A stretch of DNA of 64,000 nucleotides from assembly GCA_013350335.1 (NCBI GenBank), contig CM023535.1:36922991-36986990 (forward strand), written 5' to 3'. The first letter of the stretch is position 1, and the number at the start of each line of letters is the position of its first letter. The DNA is from Chimonanthus salicifolius. Lineage: Eukaryota; Streptophyta; Magnoliopsida; Laurales; Calycanthaceae. Made by a program: the position numbers and the translations under genes. The notes under the pieces were generated by a model. That model was not told where the DNA came from. It was given only the letters and a program-made list of their open reading frames with translations, and did no database searches. Positions 22,894 to 33,000 of the stretch are shown piece after piece.

Positions 22894-22997
22894 CTCTTCC
22901 CCATTCATGAAGGAAAAAAGGGCAAGAGAAATTGGCAGATCAAGAAGAAAGTCAAAAGGGTTTTACTCCAACAAAAGACCCAAGTCAATCAGAATTA
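22883..22997 (+). pseudogene. Copy D downstream ORF, N-terminal stub
   Basis: ATG 22883-22885 overlaps the RNase H stop by 11 nt. Only about 115 bp remain, beginning MASSSSPFMKEK and then shifting frame. The sequence enters array R2 at a SQSEL-coding position near 22998, where viral and array sequence share an ATTTGTCCAATTGG-like stretch. Confidence 0.8.
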
Positions 22998-23690
22998 TAA
23001 TTTGTCCAATTGGAAAAATTAGTCAAGTTGGACGAACAGGACAAAGTGGATAAACTTGATGGACAAATTAGATAAAATGGACAAATTGGACAAACTGGAC
23101 CAACTGGACAAAGTTGACAAAGTAGACAAACTGGACAAACTAGCCAAATTGGACAAAATAGACAAACGGGACAAAGTGAGCAAAGTGGACAATCTGGACG
23201 AACAGGACAAAGTGGACAAACTGGAAAAAATAGTCAAACTGGACGAACAGGACCAACTGAACAAAGTGGACAATCTGGACGAACAAGACAAAGTGGATAA
23301 ACTGGAAAAAATAGCCATACTGGACGAACAGAACCAATTGAACAAGGTGCACAAACTGGACTGGACAAATTGGATAAACTGGACAAAATGGAGAAATTGG
23401 ACAAAATGGACCAACTGGACAAAGTAGACGAATTTGATAAATTAGATAAACTGATGAAACTTGACAAATTGGACAAACTGAACCATCTAGACAAACTGGA
23501 CAAAGTGAGCAAAGTGAACAAAGTGAACAAACTAGACGAACTAGACAAAGTGGACAAAACTGGACAAATTGGAAAAAGTAAACAAACATGACAAAGTGGA
23601 TGAACTGTAGAAAGTGGGCAAACTGGAAAAAGGTGGACTAACTGGACAAATTAGACAATGGACAAATTTGACAAACAAGACAAACTTAAA
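22998..23690 (+). repeat. Minisatellite array R2
   Basis: About 690 bp of the same 9-bp repeat in GGACAAA orientation, after a short TTTGTCCAATTGGA palindromic start. It has a repeated longer block containing GGACGAACAGGACAAAGTGG (near 23026, 23199 and 23242) and a CCATCTAGACAAACTGG landmark near 23491. The right end passes into the minus-strand capsid of copy E at a CTTAAAAAATCCTCTGAAG stretch. Confidence 0.93.
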
Positions 23691-23970
23691 AAATCCTCTG
23701 AAGCAGAGACTCTTAGGATGCTGAATCCTTTTCCTCCCATATTGAGACTTTCTATCCTATTGGATAATTCTTTTTGCATTTCGTCTGTCATTGTGAATGG
23801 TCCTTCTTGCAGAATAATTCCTTTAGGTAATTGTCTGGGAACATATACTGCATTGGCAGAGCTTTCTTCTAATTTTTCTTCTTTATCTTTATTGAATTCA
23901 GATTTTAATTTGATTGTTCTTTCTATTCGATCTGTTTGTTCTCCAATGGTTAATAGACACAGATTGATAT
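23691..23970 (-). pseudogene. Copy E capsid N-terminal fragment
   Basis: Minus-strand coding for TIGEQTDRIERTIK, SSANAVYVPRQLPKGIILQ, MTDEMQKELSNR, SLNMGGKG and FSILRVSASE is continuous, then ends at array R2. It is one frame off the long MP ORF because of a base loss near 23975. The rest of the capsid, zinc knuckle and enzymes of this copy are absent here. Confidence 0.85.
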
Positions 23971-25602
23971 AATTGTTTGTTCAATTATTTCTCCAATACC
24001 TATACCTATGTCTCTAGCATTTGGATCTGATTTTGATTCATAAATAGATGCATTTTTTACAGGCATAGCATAATTCTTGGTTTCTGTATTAGGAACAGAA
24101 ATATCAAGTTTCTTCCAAGGTGGGTGAGATTTATCAACTTCTTTTCCTTCAGTGTCTTTCCAGGTTCTTGTTGTCTTTCCTATAACTCTTATTTGTTCTG
24201 GGTTTTGAGTTTCTCCTTCTTTGATTTTCCCTTTTTTAAAATATTCCATAAACCAATCAAAGAAAGGTATATTTCTTTCTTCTTCCTCCATTTGGGAATA
24301 CCATAATTCTTTCATTTTATCCTTTTCTTCTGTGTTAAAGTTTTTAAAGAACCAATCTTTTAAAGGATGATTTTTCAAATTTTCTCTAAGATATGGTTTA
24401 TCAATTTGAAATTTTTTAACAGGTATTTCTTCTGCCTTTTGAATGCTAACCATTCTTATGGCTCCTTGGAGAAAATCACTCTCACTAGGGTTATAGGTTT
24501 TTTGTGATGAAGTTCTTTTATACACAGGGTGTTCGATTCCACTTTCTTTGTTCCTAAAAACTTTTTGATCCATTTCTTCCTTTTCACTACTCCTTTGGTC
24601 ATCATCTATTTCTTCTAATTTAAAACTCTTTCTTCCTTCCGTATAACCGGCAAAGCTTCTCCTAGCTTTTTCCATTTTTCTTCTGAAATTGACTTCAACA
24701 TTACCATTTGGTAATTTGACTATACTTTGTAGATCATCTGTGATTTCATTTACTCTTGGGGTAACATCTTCTATTTGCCAATTTCTTGGGAGTACAACTT
24801 CTTCCCAGCTGATGACTTTTGGGATGAACACATTATTGTTGAAGTTTGTTTCCATCAGAACTGTAGTTTTTTCTTTATCAACCTTATCTCTATAGGCTAT
24901 CATGGGAAAGACAGAGATCATGGATTTGTAGAACATACGATAAACTATAGCAAAAGGTTTACTCCTCGGACTCATTTTTAATCCTTTACTTTGAAATCCA
25001 ATAGTAGCACAATCAAGAACATCATCATCATGAGCATCAATTGTGATATTGGGAAAGCAATTAAAATAAACAGGTCCATGACAGAGACTTGATTCGATCA
25101 TAGCATAAAGAGAATCATCAAACTCATCATTTCTCTGATCTCTCACATAAGCACACACTGCAACATTTAATCCTAATCGAAACAGTGGTTTGATTCCTAC
25201 CTGAATTAATCCTATGTGCAGGTAGTTGTATTTGGTTCTGATTTGTTCAATAATTCTTCTATCAAGAACTTTAATTGTCTGTTTTCCTCCAGAGAGAGAA
25301 ACAGTTTTTTCAACGGTTTTTATGTGATAATCATTTTGTTCTTCAAATGTGCCATTGCTATATATTTCTGTTACAAGCAAAGCTGGCAATTTCCAATTGG
25401 ATATTGCTTGGTCAAAATTTTCATATATCATTTCTTCTGAATTTTTTGTTTTTTCTGAACTTTCTTTTTCTAAGCTATTACGGGTAAAACTGGTTAAAGC
25501 AGACTGGTAGGATGAAGAAGACGAATTAGATCTATTAGAAGGATACTGAAATGATTTAAACAAATTCTTAAAAAGTTTTGTTTTTCCCTTAGAATTTTCC
25601 AT
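23950..25602 (-). CDS. Copy E movement protein and spacer, 550-codon intact ORF
   Basis: This is the longest uninterrupted MP reading frame in the window. It starts at ATG 25602 (MENSKGKTKLFKN), with a Ser-rich N-terminus (about residues 20-35). The 30K core follows at about residues 80-260: NDYHIKTVEK, SLSGGKQTIK, HIGLIQVGIKPLFRLGLN, VRDQRNDEFDDSLYAM, FNCFPNITIDAHDDDV, CATIGFQSKGLK and PFAIVYRMFYKSM. The MP-CP spacer covers about residues 330-540. A frameshift near 23975 adds a short unrelated C-terminus. MP would act at plasmodesmata. The start is chosen because every copy begins at this ATG, about 255 nt after sORF2. Confidence 0.8.
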   Translation of the reverse strand: MENSKGKTKLFKNLFKSFQYPSNRSNSSSSSYQSALTSFTRNSLEKESSEKTKNSEEMIYENFDQAISNWKLPALLVTEIYSNGTFEEQNDYHIKTVEKTVSLSGGKQTIKVLDRRIIEQIRTKYNYLHIGLIQVGIKPLFRLGLNVAVCAYVRDQRNDEFDDSLYAMIESSLCHGPVYFNCFPNITIDAHDDDVLDCATIGFQSKGLKMSPRSKPFAIVYRMFYKSMISVFPMIAYRDKVDKEKTTVLMETNFNNNVFIPKVISWEEVVLPRNWQIEDVTPRVNEITDDLQSIVKLPNGNVEVNFRRKMEKARRSFAGYTEGRKSFKLEEIDDDQRSSEKEEMDQKVFRNKESGIEHPVYKRTSSQKTYNPSESDFLQGAIRMVSIQKAEEIPVKKFQIDKPYLRENLKNHPLKDWFFKNFNTEEKDKMKELWYSQMEEEERNIPFFDWFMEYFKKGKIKEGETQNPEQIRVIGKTTRTWKDTEGKEVDKSHPPWKKLDISVPNTETKNYAMPVKNASIYESKSDPNARDIGIGIGEIIEQTIISICVY

Positions 25603-25853
25603 TTTTGTAACTCGTTAGAAACAAGAAGAGTTTTTGTCAACGATTTATTGCCCTTGACGCCTGATCACGGCCTGAAGCGGGACTTACAACGCGACCACAC
25701 TCTTAAGAAGATGAACGAGACACAGAAGTGGAGAATAAGAAAGAAAATAAAAACTCTAAAGAGAATTGGGTAGATCAACCTGGCTAAATAGCTTCAGATC
25801 CTGGATAATAAATTTAATTCATCTAAATCCCTTTTTTTTTTTTTAACACAAAT
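25603..25853 (-). promoter_or_regulatory. Copy E leader between sORF2 and MP (candidate intron 25611-25687)
   Basis: Non-coding leader read on the minus strand. GTAAGTCCCGCTT starts at 25687. A stem-capable GTGATCAGGCGTCAAGG follows, then AAATCGTTGAC and a pyrimidine tract ending TAACGAG at 25611, 8 nt before the MP ATG. The donor, branch-like and acceptor-like motifs give a 77-nt candidate intron. The remaining 165 nt has a T/A-rich run next to sORF2 and no other feature I can name. Confidence 0.5.
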
Positions 25854-26090
25854 TTAAATATGAGATAATAATTCTAATTCTTCATTCAATCTATTACAAT
25901 ACTCTCTGATTTGATTACACAAGCGTACTAACATAGATCTTCTAATAGTTTGAACACGGATAACAAGATACCCTCCTACAGCTATATTTTCATCAATTCG
26001 TCTGATAGCATTTTCTAATCTTCTAAGCTGGTTTTCACGTCGTCTTAGATCACACAATAGTTCTTCTCTCCTAATAGACCGAGGTGGCAT
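25854..26090 (-). CDS. Copy E sORF2, 78-aa basic coiled-coil protein
   Basis: An intact ORF that starts one base after the stop of sORF1 (TGA-G-ATG), which suggests termination-reinitiation. The N-terminal half is Arg/Leu/Glu heptad-rich (RREELLCDLRRRENQLRRLENAIRR). Then come IDENIAVGGYLVIRVQTIRRSM and a second helix ending NEELELLSHI. It is very similar in copies G and L. Basic small proteins at this genome position could be virion-associated or nucleic-acid-binding, but this is inference only; I do not recognise a named family. Confidence 0.75.
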   Translation of the reverse strand: MPPRSIRREELLCDLRRRENQLRRLENAIRRIDENIAVGGYLVIRVQTIRRSMLVRLCNQIREYCNRLNEELELLSHI

Positions 26091-26091
26091 C

Positions 26092-26322
26092 TCAGAAGGC
26101 CATAGCTTGTAGTTTTGATTCAGTTTGGAATTTATCTAGTTGGAAGACAGCATAAGAACGCATTAAGACAACCCTTCTTCTTTTAAACTGATGATGACGA
26201 GGATTATTTCTGTGGGTGCAGATTTGCAAATGTCTTCTTATATTGTCTAACAAGTATTCAATTTTTCTTAATATCCGAACATCATCATAATATCTCCTAA
26301 GCAGAGCAAGACGAATAGACAT
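26092..26322 (-). CDS. Copy E sORF1, 76-aa small viral protein
   Basis: An intact ORF beginning MSIRLALLRRYYDDV. It is predicted mostly helical, with ILRKIEYLLDNIRRHLQICTHRNNPRHHQF in the middle and QLDKFQTESKLQAMAF at the end. The start lies 3 nt after a consensus splice acceptor. Intact or nearly intact copies exist in G and J, and a frameshifted one in L. Function unknown. Confidence 0.75.
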   Translation of the reverse strand: MSIRLALLRRYYDDVRILRKIEYLLDNIRRHLQICTHRNNPRHHQFKRRRVVLMRSYAVFQLDKFQTESKLQAMAF

Positions 26323-26325
26323 ATT

Positions 26326-26398
26326 CTAGCAAAAGAAACAACATGATTAGATAATAATAAACTTATATTATCAAACTCGTAATAAAAACTTTACTTAC
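26326..26398 (-). other. Copy E candidate 73-nt leader intron
   Basis: On the minus strand the donor CT|GTAAGTAAAG begins at 26398. A branch-like TATCTAATCATG lies about 20-25 nt before the acceptor, a T-rich tract follows, and TTTTGCTAG ends at 26326, 3 nt before the sORF1 ATG. Length and motifs fit a minimal plant intron and are retained in copies G, J and L. Confidence 0.6.
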
Positions 26399-26520
26399 AG
26401 AAGATTGTATAAGACTTCAAACTCTAGCACAATTAAACTTCAAACTCACACTTAAACTCACACTCACACTCGCACTTATATTTTTTACAATCTTGGGCTA
26501 TTTCCCTCTATTGATCGATG
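26399..26520 (-). promoter_or_regulatory. Copy E 5' leader remnant
   Basis: Transcribed-leader sequence upstream of the intron: on the minus strand it has GTGCGAGTGTGAGTGTGAG-type repeats, then AAGTTTAATTGTGC. Upstream of that is about 60 bp not matched in other leaders (26463-26520), ending at array R3. No TATA box or primer site is attached to this copy. Confidence 0.5.
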
Positions 26521-27582
26521 CCTGGACGAATTGGAAAGAGTGCACAAACATGACAAAGTCGACAAACTGTAGAAAGTGGGCAAAGTGGAGAAAAATGGAC
26601 TAACTTGACAAACTGGACGAATAGGACGAATTGGACAAACTGGACAAACAGGGTGAACTTGACAAATTAGATATACTGGACAAATTCATCAAACTAGACC
26701 AACTGGACAAATTTGACAATGCACAAATTAGACGAATTGGACAAATTAGATAAACTGGACAAACTGAACAATCTAGACAAACTTGACAAACTGGACAAAG
26801 TGAGCAAAGTGAACAAAGTGGACGAACTGTACAAATTGGATGAATTGGACAAAGTGGACGAATTGTACAAACTGGATGAACTGGACAAAGTTGACAAACT
26901 GGATGAACTGGACAAAGTGGACAAATTGGAAAGAGTGGACAAACATGACAAAGTGGATAGACTGTAGAAAGTAGGCAAACTGGAAAAAGTAGACTAACTT
27001 GACAAATTGGACGAATAGGACGAATTGGACAAACTAGACAAACAGCATGAACTGGAAAAAATCGTCAAACTGGACCAACTTGACAAACTTGACAAACTAG
27101 ACAAACTGGACGAATAGGACAAAGTGGACAAACTGAACGAATTGGAAAAAGTGGACAAATTAGTCAAATTGGATGAACAAGACAAAGTGGACACACTGGA
27201 CGAATTGGAAAGAGTGGACAAACATGACAAAGTGGACAAACTAGAAAAAGTGGACACATTGGACGAATTGGAAAGAGTGGACAAACATGACAAAGTGGAC
27301 AAACTAGAAAAAGTGGACTAACTTGACGAACTGGACAAATTGGACAAACTGGACAACCAGGATGAACTTGATAAATTCGTCAAACCGGACCAACTGGACA
27401 ATCTTGACAAACTGGACGAATAGGATAAAGTGGACAAACTGAACGAATTGGAAAAAGTGGACAAATTAGTCAAGCTGGACGAACATGACAAAGTGAACAA
27501 ACTGTACAAATTGGACAAACTGGACAAATTAGACATAGTGGACAAACTGGGAAAACTGGACATAGTGGACAAAGTGAACAAA
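26521..27582 (+). repeat. Minisatellite array R3
   Basis: About 1.06 kb of the 9-bp repeat in GGACAAA orientation. A longer block of about 75 bp containing GAATTGGAAAGAGTGGAC and AAACATGACAAAGTGG is repeated near 26925, 27205 and 27265. The array ends where GTGAACAAAG joins viral AAAAATTTGTCCAAAG, so the last units and the viral sequence share short similarity. Confidence 0.93.
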
Positions 27583-28118
27583 GAAAAATTTGTCCAAAGA
27601 ATTAAAGGAGAAATTAGCAAAGTCTCTACTTCTGTCATCCCAACAAAATGTATTTATCAACAATGGAGAATTCAAGTTAAAATAAAGATAAATTTTTTTG
27701 AGAAAATAGTTAATGCTATTGTTGATACTGGAGCTGATCTAAATGTTATCAGATTAGGTGTTGACCCAATTGAAGTCACAGATGAATCTAAGTAATTTGT
27801 GACAGCAGCAAATGGTACCAATATGGCAATAGAAAGAAAAATTCCCAATGTCCATGTTTGTTTCCAAGGAGTTTGTGTTACTACACCCTTCATTATTTCA
27901 AGAGATATTGTTAATGAAGTACTTCTTGGATCCCCGTTTATCCTTCTAATCCAACCTTTCTCAGTTAACACAAAGGGAATTTCTACAAAAATTAAAGGGG
28001 TAGATATAAATCTTGACTTTATTGATGACCCCTATTAAACAAAAATCCAAAGAATAAATCAAATCATTTCCAACAAAGAAGATTATGTAAAAGGCTTAAA
28101 GAATGAAATTAAATCTGT
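27583..28118 (+). pseudogene. Copy F protease
   Basis: The frame opens directly from the array into FVQRIKGEISKVSTSVIPTKC and the protease. DTGAD is at 27724-27738, then NVIRLGVDPIEV. A TAA near 27793 (Gln codon) interrupts, after which IERKIPNVHVCFQGVCVTTPF, GSPFILLIQPFSVN and FIDDPY follow. A second TAA is near 28036 (Cys/Glu region). The copy reaches NEIKSV and is then joined by deletion to the end of the RT domain. Confidence 0.85.
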
Positions 28119-28806
28119 AAAATTAAGGATAAAACTAATAGAGTTATTCAATTTATTGATAAATTTCCTGATGAAATTAAGGATAAAAATATGCTACAAA
28201 GATTTCTTGGATGTCTAAATTATGTTGGATTTTTCTATCAAGATTTGGCCAAAGATAGAAAATTTCTCTAGGAAAGGTTAAAGAAAAATCCTAACGAGTG
28301 GTCTATTCATCACACTAATGCAGTAAAAAAGATTAAAGAAAGAGTTAAAAATCTTCCTTGTATATGTTTATCTGACCCAGAAGCTTTTAAAATAGTTCAA
28401 ACTGATGCCTCTGATGTCGGATATGGTGGAATCCTCTTTCAACAAAAAGACTCAAAAGAAGAATTAATAAGATTTAATTCTGGATTATGGAATGAAGCAC
28501 AAAAGAAATATTCAACCATCAAAAAAGAAGTTCTTGCCATAATTATTTGTATGACGAAATTTCAACATGATTTATTGAACAAAGAATTTCTCATCAGAGT
28601 GGATGCTAAAGCAGCAAAAGAAATTCTGGAAAAAGATGTCAAAAATCTTATCTCTAAGCAAATATTTGCTAGATGGCAAGCCATTTTATCAGTTTTTGAA
28701 TTTAAGATTGAATTTATTAATGGAAATTCTAACTCTCTCCCTGACTTTCTTACTAGAGAATTTCTTCAGGGATGACAAAATGGCAAGTAGCTCTTCCCCA
28801 TTCATG
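28119..28806 (+). pseudogene. Copy F RT end, RNase H and start of downstream ORF
   Basis: A deletion at about 28118 removes the whole RT palm including YIDD. Coding resumes at NRVIQF-like sequence and passes LQRFLGCLNYVGFFYQDLAK. A stop near 28269 is in the LLQE context. TDAS is at 28403-28414, followed by KKYSTIKKEVLAI, RVDAKAAKEILEKDVKN and a premature TGA near 28773. The downstream ORF starts at ATG 28780 but is cut after 27 bp at the junction with the inverted copy G. Confidence 0.85.
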
Positions 28807-29990
28807 CAAACTTTGTTAATTCTTTGTATAATTCCTCCGAACGTCAGCATACTGTAATTAATAGTACCATGCATTTCTTCTCTCAAGGAATTACGCACCT
28901 TTTCAGCAAATAGGGGTGGTAATCCTGAAATAAATATTTCTTTCCAAATATCAGAATTACAATCATTTAGTTGGTAGACTTTTGATAAAAATACATCTCT
29001 ATACCAACGAAATTCTCCTAAATTTCTACATCTCAAGCGATGTAATTGCTGTCTATCTTTCTCCTTAATTAGAGCAATTCCTCCAGTAAATTCATTGAGG
29101 ATGCATAGAAGCAAGACACTGACACAATCAGATTGAGTTTCCCAATTATCAGGGATTTGACTAGTACCTGCTTCAAGCTTAATATTGGGGTCTACTAAGT
29201 TTCCTGTGGTTTTGTCTCTGTAAAGGATTTTTCCAAATTCATCCATTTTGACAACATTTTCTATTTCAAGTCTTTGGGCTACAGTTAACCCATAATTCCA
29301 CCATCCCCTTAATATTCCATTGAAAGAGGTGGTTATCATGAGAAAGATATTTCTTGGAGTATTTCCTTTGACTTCACAGGCATTACAGTATATTAACATA
29401 CTGTGAACCATTTGGACAATTTGATATTTTGTTAATCCATCTAAGTTCCACTCATATAAAGAATTTCCCGAATAGGTTAATTCTGATGTGTAAGTGTATG
29501 GAGCCTCTTCGAGTTGTAGATCAACAAGGGTTGGTCTAGGATAATAATTCTTTGTCTCTAGCAATTTTACCTAGGGATTCCATTTCTTTAGACGATTATT
29601 AATAAATTCTCTGAAGCAGAGACTCTTAGGATGCTGAATCCTTTTCCTCCCATATTGAGGCTTCCATTCTATTGGATAATTCTTTTTGCATTTCGTCTGT
29701 CATTTTGAATGGTCCTTCTTGCAAAATAATCCCTTTAAGTAATTGTCTGGGAACATATACTGCATTGGCTGAGCTTTCTTCTAATTTTTCTTCTTTATCT
29801 TTATTGAATTCGGGTTTTGATTTAATTGTTCTTTCTATCCGATCTGTTTGTTCTCCAATGGTTAATAGACATAGATTGATGTAATTGTTTTGTTCAATTA
29901 TATCTCCAATACCTATACCTATATCTCTTGCATTTGGGTCTGGTTTTAATTCATAAATAGATGCATTTTTTACAGGCACTTCATAATTCT
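28807..29990 (-). pseudogene. Copy G capsid region
   Basis: Minus-strand capsid coding. The open stretch 28807-29564 covers KNYYPRPTLVDLQLEEAP, NSLYEWNLDGL, NACEVKGNTPRN, NWETQSDCVSVLLLC, FRWYRDVFLSKVYQLN, FISGLPPLFAEKV and GTINYSMLTFGG to RINKV. Upstream there is a CAG-to-TAG stop in the WNPQ context near 29572 and a one-base loss near 29665. Both disturbances have counterparts in the first capsid of copy B. It ends at the fold-back junction with copy F. Confidence 0.87.
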
Positions 29991-31496
29991 TGGTTTCTGT
30001 ATTAGGAACAGAAATATCAAGTTTCTTCCAAGGTGGGTGAGATTTATGAACTTCTTTTCCTTTAGTGTCTTTCTAGGTTCTTGTTGTTCTTCCTATAACT
30101 CTTATTTGTTTTGGGGTTTGAGTTTCTTCTTCTTTGATTTTCCCTTTTCTAAAATATTCATGAACCAGTCAAAGAAAGGTATATTTCTTTCTTCTTCCTC
30201 CATTTGGAAATACCATAATTCTCTCATTTTATCATTTTCTTCTGTGTTAAACCTTTTAATGAACCAATCTTTTAAAGGATGAATTTTCAAATTTTCTCTA
30301 AGATATATGGTTTATCAATTTCAAATTTTTTGACAGGGGTTTCTTCTAGCTTTTGAATGCTAACCATTTTTAGGACTCCTTGGAGAAAATCACTCTCATT
30401 AGGGTTGTAGGTTTTTTGTGATGAAGTTCTTTTATACACAGGGTGTTCGATTCCACTTTCTTTGTTTCTAAAAACCTTTTGATCTATTTCTTCATTTTCA
30501 CTACTCCTTTGGTCATCATCTATTTCTTCTAATTTAAAACTTTTTCTTCCTTCCGTGTAGCCGGCGAAACTTCTCCTAGCTTTTTCCATTTTTCTCCTAA
30601 AATTGATTTCAACATTACCATTTGTAAATCATCTGTTATTTCATTTACTCTTGGAGTGACGTCTTCTATCTGCCAATTTCCAGGGAGAACAACTTCTTCC
30701 TACTGATGACTTTTGGGATAAACACATTATTGTTAAAGATTGTTTCCATGAGAACAGTAGTTTTTTCTTTATCAACCTTATCTCTATAGGCTATCATGGG
30801 AAAGACAGAGATCATAGATTTGTAGAACACACGATAAACTATAGGAAAAGGTTTATTTCTTGGACTCATCTTTAATCTGTTACTTTGGAATCCAATGGTT
30901 GCACAATAAAAAACATCATCATCATGAGCATCAATTGTGATATTAGGAAAACAGTTAAAATAAACAGGTCCATGACAGAGACTGGATTCGATCATAGCAT
31001 AAAGAGAATCATCAAACTCATCATGTCTCTGATCTCTCACATAAGCACACACTGAAACATTTAATCCTAATCGAAACAGTGGTTTGATTCCTACCTGAAT
31101 TAATCCCATGTGCAGGTAGTTGTATTTGGTTCTGATTTGTTCAATAATTCTTTTTTCAAGAACTTTAATTGTTTGTTTTCCTCCAGAGAGAGAAACAGTT
31201 TTTTCAACAGTTTTAATGTGGTAATCATTTTGTTTTCCAAATGTGCCATTGCTATATATTTCTGATACAGGCAAGGCTGGTAGCTTCCAGTTGGATATTG
31301 CTTGGTCAAAATTTTCATATATCATTTCTTCTGAATTTTTTGTTTTTTCTGAATTTTCTTTTTCTACGCTATTACGGGGAAAACTAGTTAAAGCAGACTG
31401 GTAGGATGAAGAAGACGAATAAGATCTATTAGAAGGATGCTGAAATGATTTAAACCAATTCTTAAAAAGTTTTGTTTTTCCCTTAGAATTTTCCAT
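29991..31496 (-). pseudogene. Copy G movement protein and spacer
   Basis: MP starts at ATG 31496. 276 codons are open to 30666 and include the full 30K core (SLSGGKQTIK, HMGLIQVG, VRDQRHDEFDDSLYAM, CATIGFQS). A base loss near 30705, a missing stretch near 30625 and frameshifts near 30300 and 30160 break the rest. The spacer motifs NPNESDFLQG, HPLKDWFIKRF and RNIPFFDWFM are recognisable. Similar in sequence to copy E. Confidence 0.87.
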
Positions 31497-31751
31497 CTTT
31501 GTAGATTGTAAGAAACAGAAAGAGTTCTGTCAACGATTTACAGCCCTTGATGCCTGATCACGACTAGTAGCGGGACTTACAATGTGACCACACTCTTAGG
31601 AAGATAAACGAGGTACAGAAGTGGAGAATAAGAAGGAAAATAAAACTCTAAAGAGAATTGGATAGATCAACTAGGTTAAAAAACTTCAGATCAGATCCTG
31701 GATAATAGATTTAATTCATCTAAATCTCTCGATTTTTTTTTTAGCACAGAT
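31497..31751 (-). promoter_or_regulatory. Copy G leader between sORF2 and MP
   Basis: On the minus strand GTAAGTCCCGCT starts at 31580, followed by the conserved TGTAAATCGTTGAC. The acceptor-like AG present in copies E and L is changed to AAT here, so the candidate second intron would need the CAAAG next to the MP ATG. The rest of the leader has a T-run near sORF2 and no gene. Confidence 0.5.
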
Positions 31752-31988
31752 TTAAATAAGAGATAATAATTCTAATTCTTCATTCAATCTATTAAAATAT
31801 TCTCTTATTTGATTACACAAGCGTACTAGCGTAGATCTTCTAATAGTTTGTATGTGGATAACAAGATATCCTCCTACAGCTATATTTTCATCAATTTGTC
31901 TGATAGTATTTTCTAATCTTCTAAGCTGGTTTTCACGTCGTCTTAGCTCACGCAATAATTCTTCTCTCCTAATAGAAAGAGGAGGCAT
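31752..31988 (-). CDS. Copy G sORF2, 78 aa
   Basis: Intact and nearly identical to copy E sORF2: RREELLRELRRRENQLRRLENTIRQ, then IRRSTLVRLCNQ and NEELELLSLI. The ATG follows the sORF1 stop by one base. It is predicted to form an Arg-rich helical coiled coil. Function unknown. Confidence 0.72.
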   Translation of the reverse strand: MPPLSIRREELLRELRRRENQLRRLENTIRQIDENIAVGGYLVIHIQTIRRSTLVRLCNQIREYFNRLNEELELLSLI

Positions 31989-31989
31989 C

Positions 31990-32221
31990 TCAGAAGGCCA
32001 TAGCTTGTAGTTTTGATTCAGTTCAAAATTTGTCTAGTTGGAACACAGCATAAGAACGCATTAGAACAATCCTTCTTCTTTCAAACTCATGATGGCGAGG
32101 ATTATTTCTGTGGGTGCATTTTGCAAATGTCTTCTTATATATTGTCTAACAAGATTTCAATTTTTCTTAATATTCGAATATCATCATAGTACCTCTTAAG
32201 CAGAGCAAGACGAATAGACAT
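31990..32221 (-). pseudogene. Copy G sORF1, frameshifted
   Basis: The start at 32221 (MSIRLALLKRYYDDIRIL-like) and the end QAMAF with TGA are present. Small length differences near 32120-32155 (loss in the ICTHRNN coding and gain in the DNIRR coding) put the two halves in different frames. The neighbouring intron and sORF2 are intact. Confidence 0.75.
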
Positions 32222-32224
32222 ATT

Positions 32225-32297
32225 CTAGCAAAAGAAACAACATGATTAGATAGCAACAAACTTATATTATCAAACTCATAAAAACTTTATTACTTAC
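32225..32297 (-). other. Copy G candidate 73-nt leader intron
   Basis: On the minus strand the donor GTAAGTAATA begins at 32297. TATCTAATCATG precedes a T-rich tract and TTTTGCTAG ending at 32225, 3 nt before the sORF1 ATG. It has the same design as in copies E, J and L. Confidence 0.6.
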
Positions 32298-32394
32298 AAA
32301 CTGAGAATAGAACTCCGAATACAAGCTTTTTAGCACACTCCAAACTTCAAGCTCAAACTCACATTCAAACTTAGACTCTGAATTTTTATTTTTG
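32298..32394 (-). promoter_or_regulatory. Copy G 5' leader with AATAAA near the array junction
   Basis: Read on the minus strand, the first viral bases after array R4 are AAAAATAAAAATTCAGAG, which match 46382-46399 of copy L. That point is about 45 nt after the copy L TATA box and includes its AATAAA. The array therefore abuts the virus close to its expected transcript start. Confidence 0.6.
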
Positions 32395-33000
32395 TGAGCA
32401 AAGTGGACAAACTATACAAACTTTACAAAGTGGACAAACTGGACGAATTGGAAAGAGTGGACAAACTGTAGAAAGTGGGAAAACTAGAAAAAGAGGAATA
32501 ACTTGACAAACTGGACGAATAGGACGAATTGGACAAACTGGACAAACAGGATGAAGTGGACAAGTTAGATAAACTGGACAAATTCGTGAAACTGGACAAA
32601 CTTGACAAACTAGACAAACTGGACGAACAGGACAAAGTGGACAAACTGAACGAATTGGAAAAAGTGGAAAAATTAGTCAAACTGGACGAACAGGACAAAG
32701 TACAAACTGTACGAATTGGACAGACTGGAGATAGTGGACAAAGTGAACAAACAGGATAAAGTTGACGAAATGGACAAACAAGTCAAAATGCAAAAACTGA
32801 ACAAAGTGGACAAATTGTACGTCTTGTACAAACTAGACAAACTGTAATAATTGGCTAAATTTGACCAACTTGACAAAGTGGACAAACTTGACCATCTAGA
32901 CGAACTAGACGATTTGGACAAATTAGAAAAACTGGTCCCAGTTGGTCCAGGTTAACGAATTTGTCCAGTTTGTCCACTTTATCCAATTCGTCCAGTTTGA
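32395..33000. repeat. Minisatellite array R4 with internal inversion at ~32938
   Basis: Units run in GGACAAA orientation to about 32938 and then in TTTGTCC orientation to 33000, with the turn at ACTGGTCCCAGTTGGTCC. The last 60 bp can fold back on the preceding units. A landmark block from about 32850 (GCTAAATTTGACC to AAACTGGTC) is also found near 60500 in R9 and, inverted, near 42480-42575 in R7. The array lies exactly between the promoter region of copy H and the leader of copy G. Confidence 0.92.

Noticed and set aside
23056..23427. Asp-Lys-Leu repeat ORFs as a coiled-coil or adhesive repeat protein
   Set aside because: The three-residue period is a consequence of the 9-bp DNA unit. Stops are frequent from TAGAC variants, and array ends lie in viral genes, not at gene boundaries.
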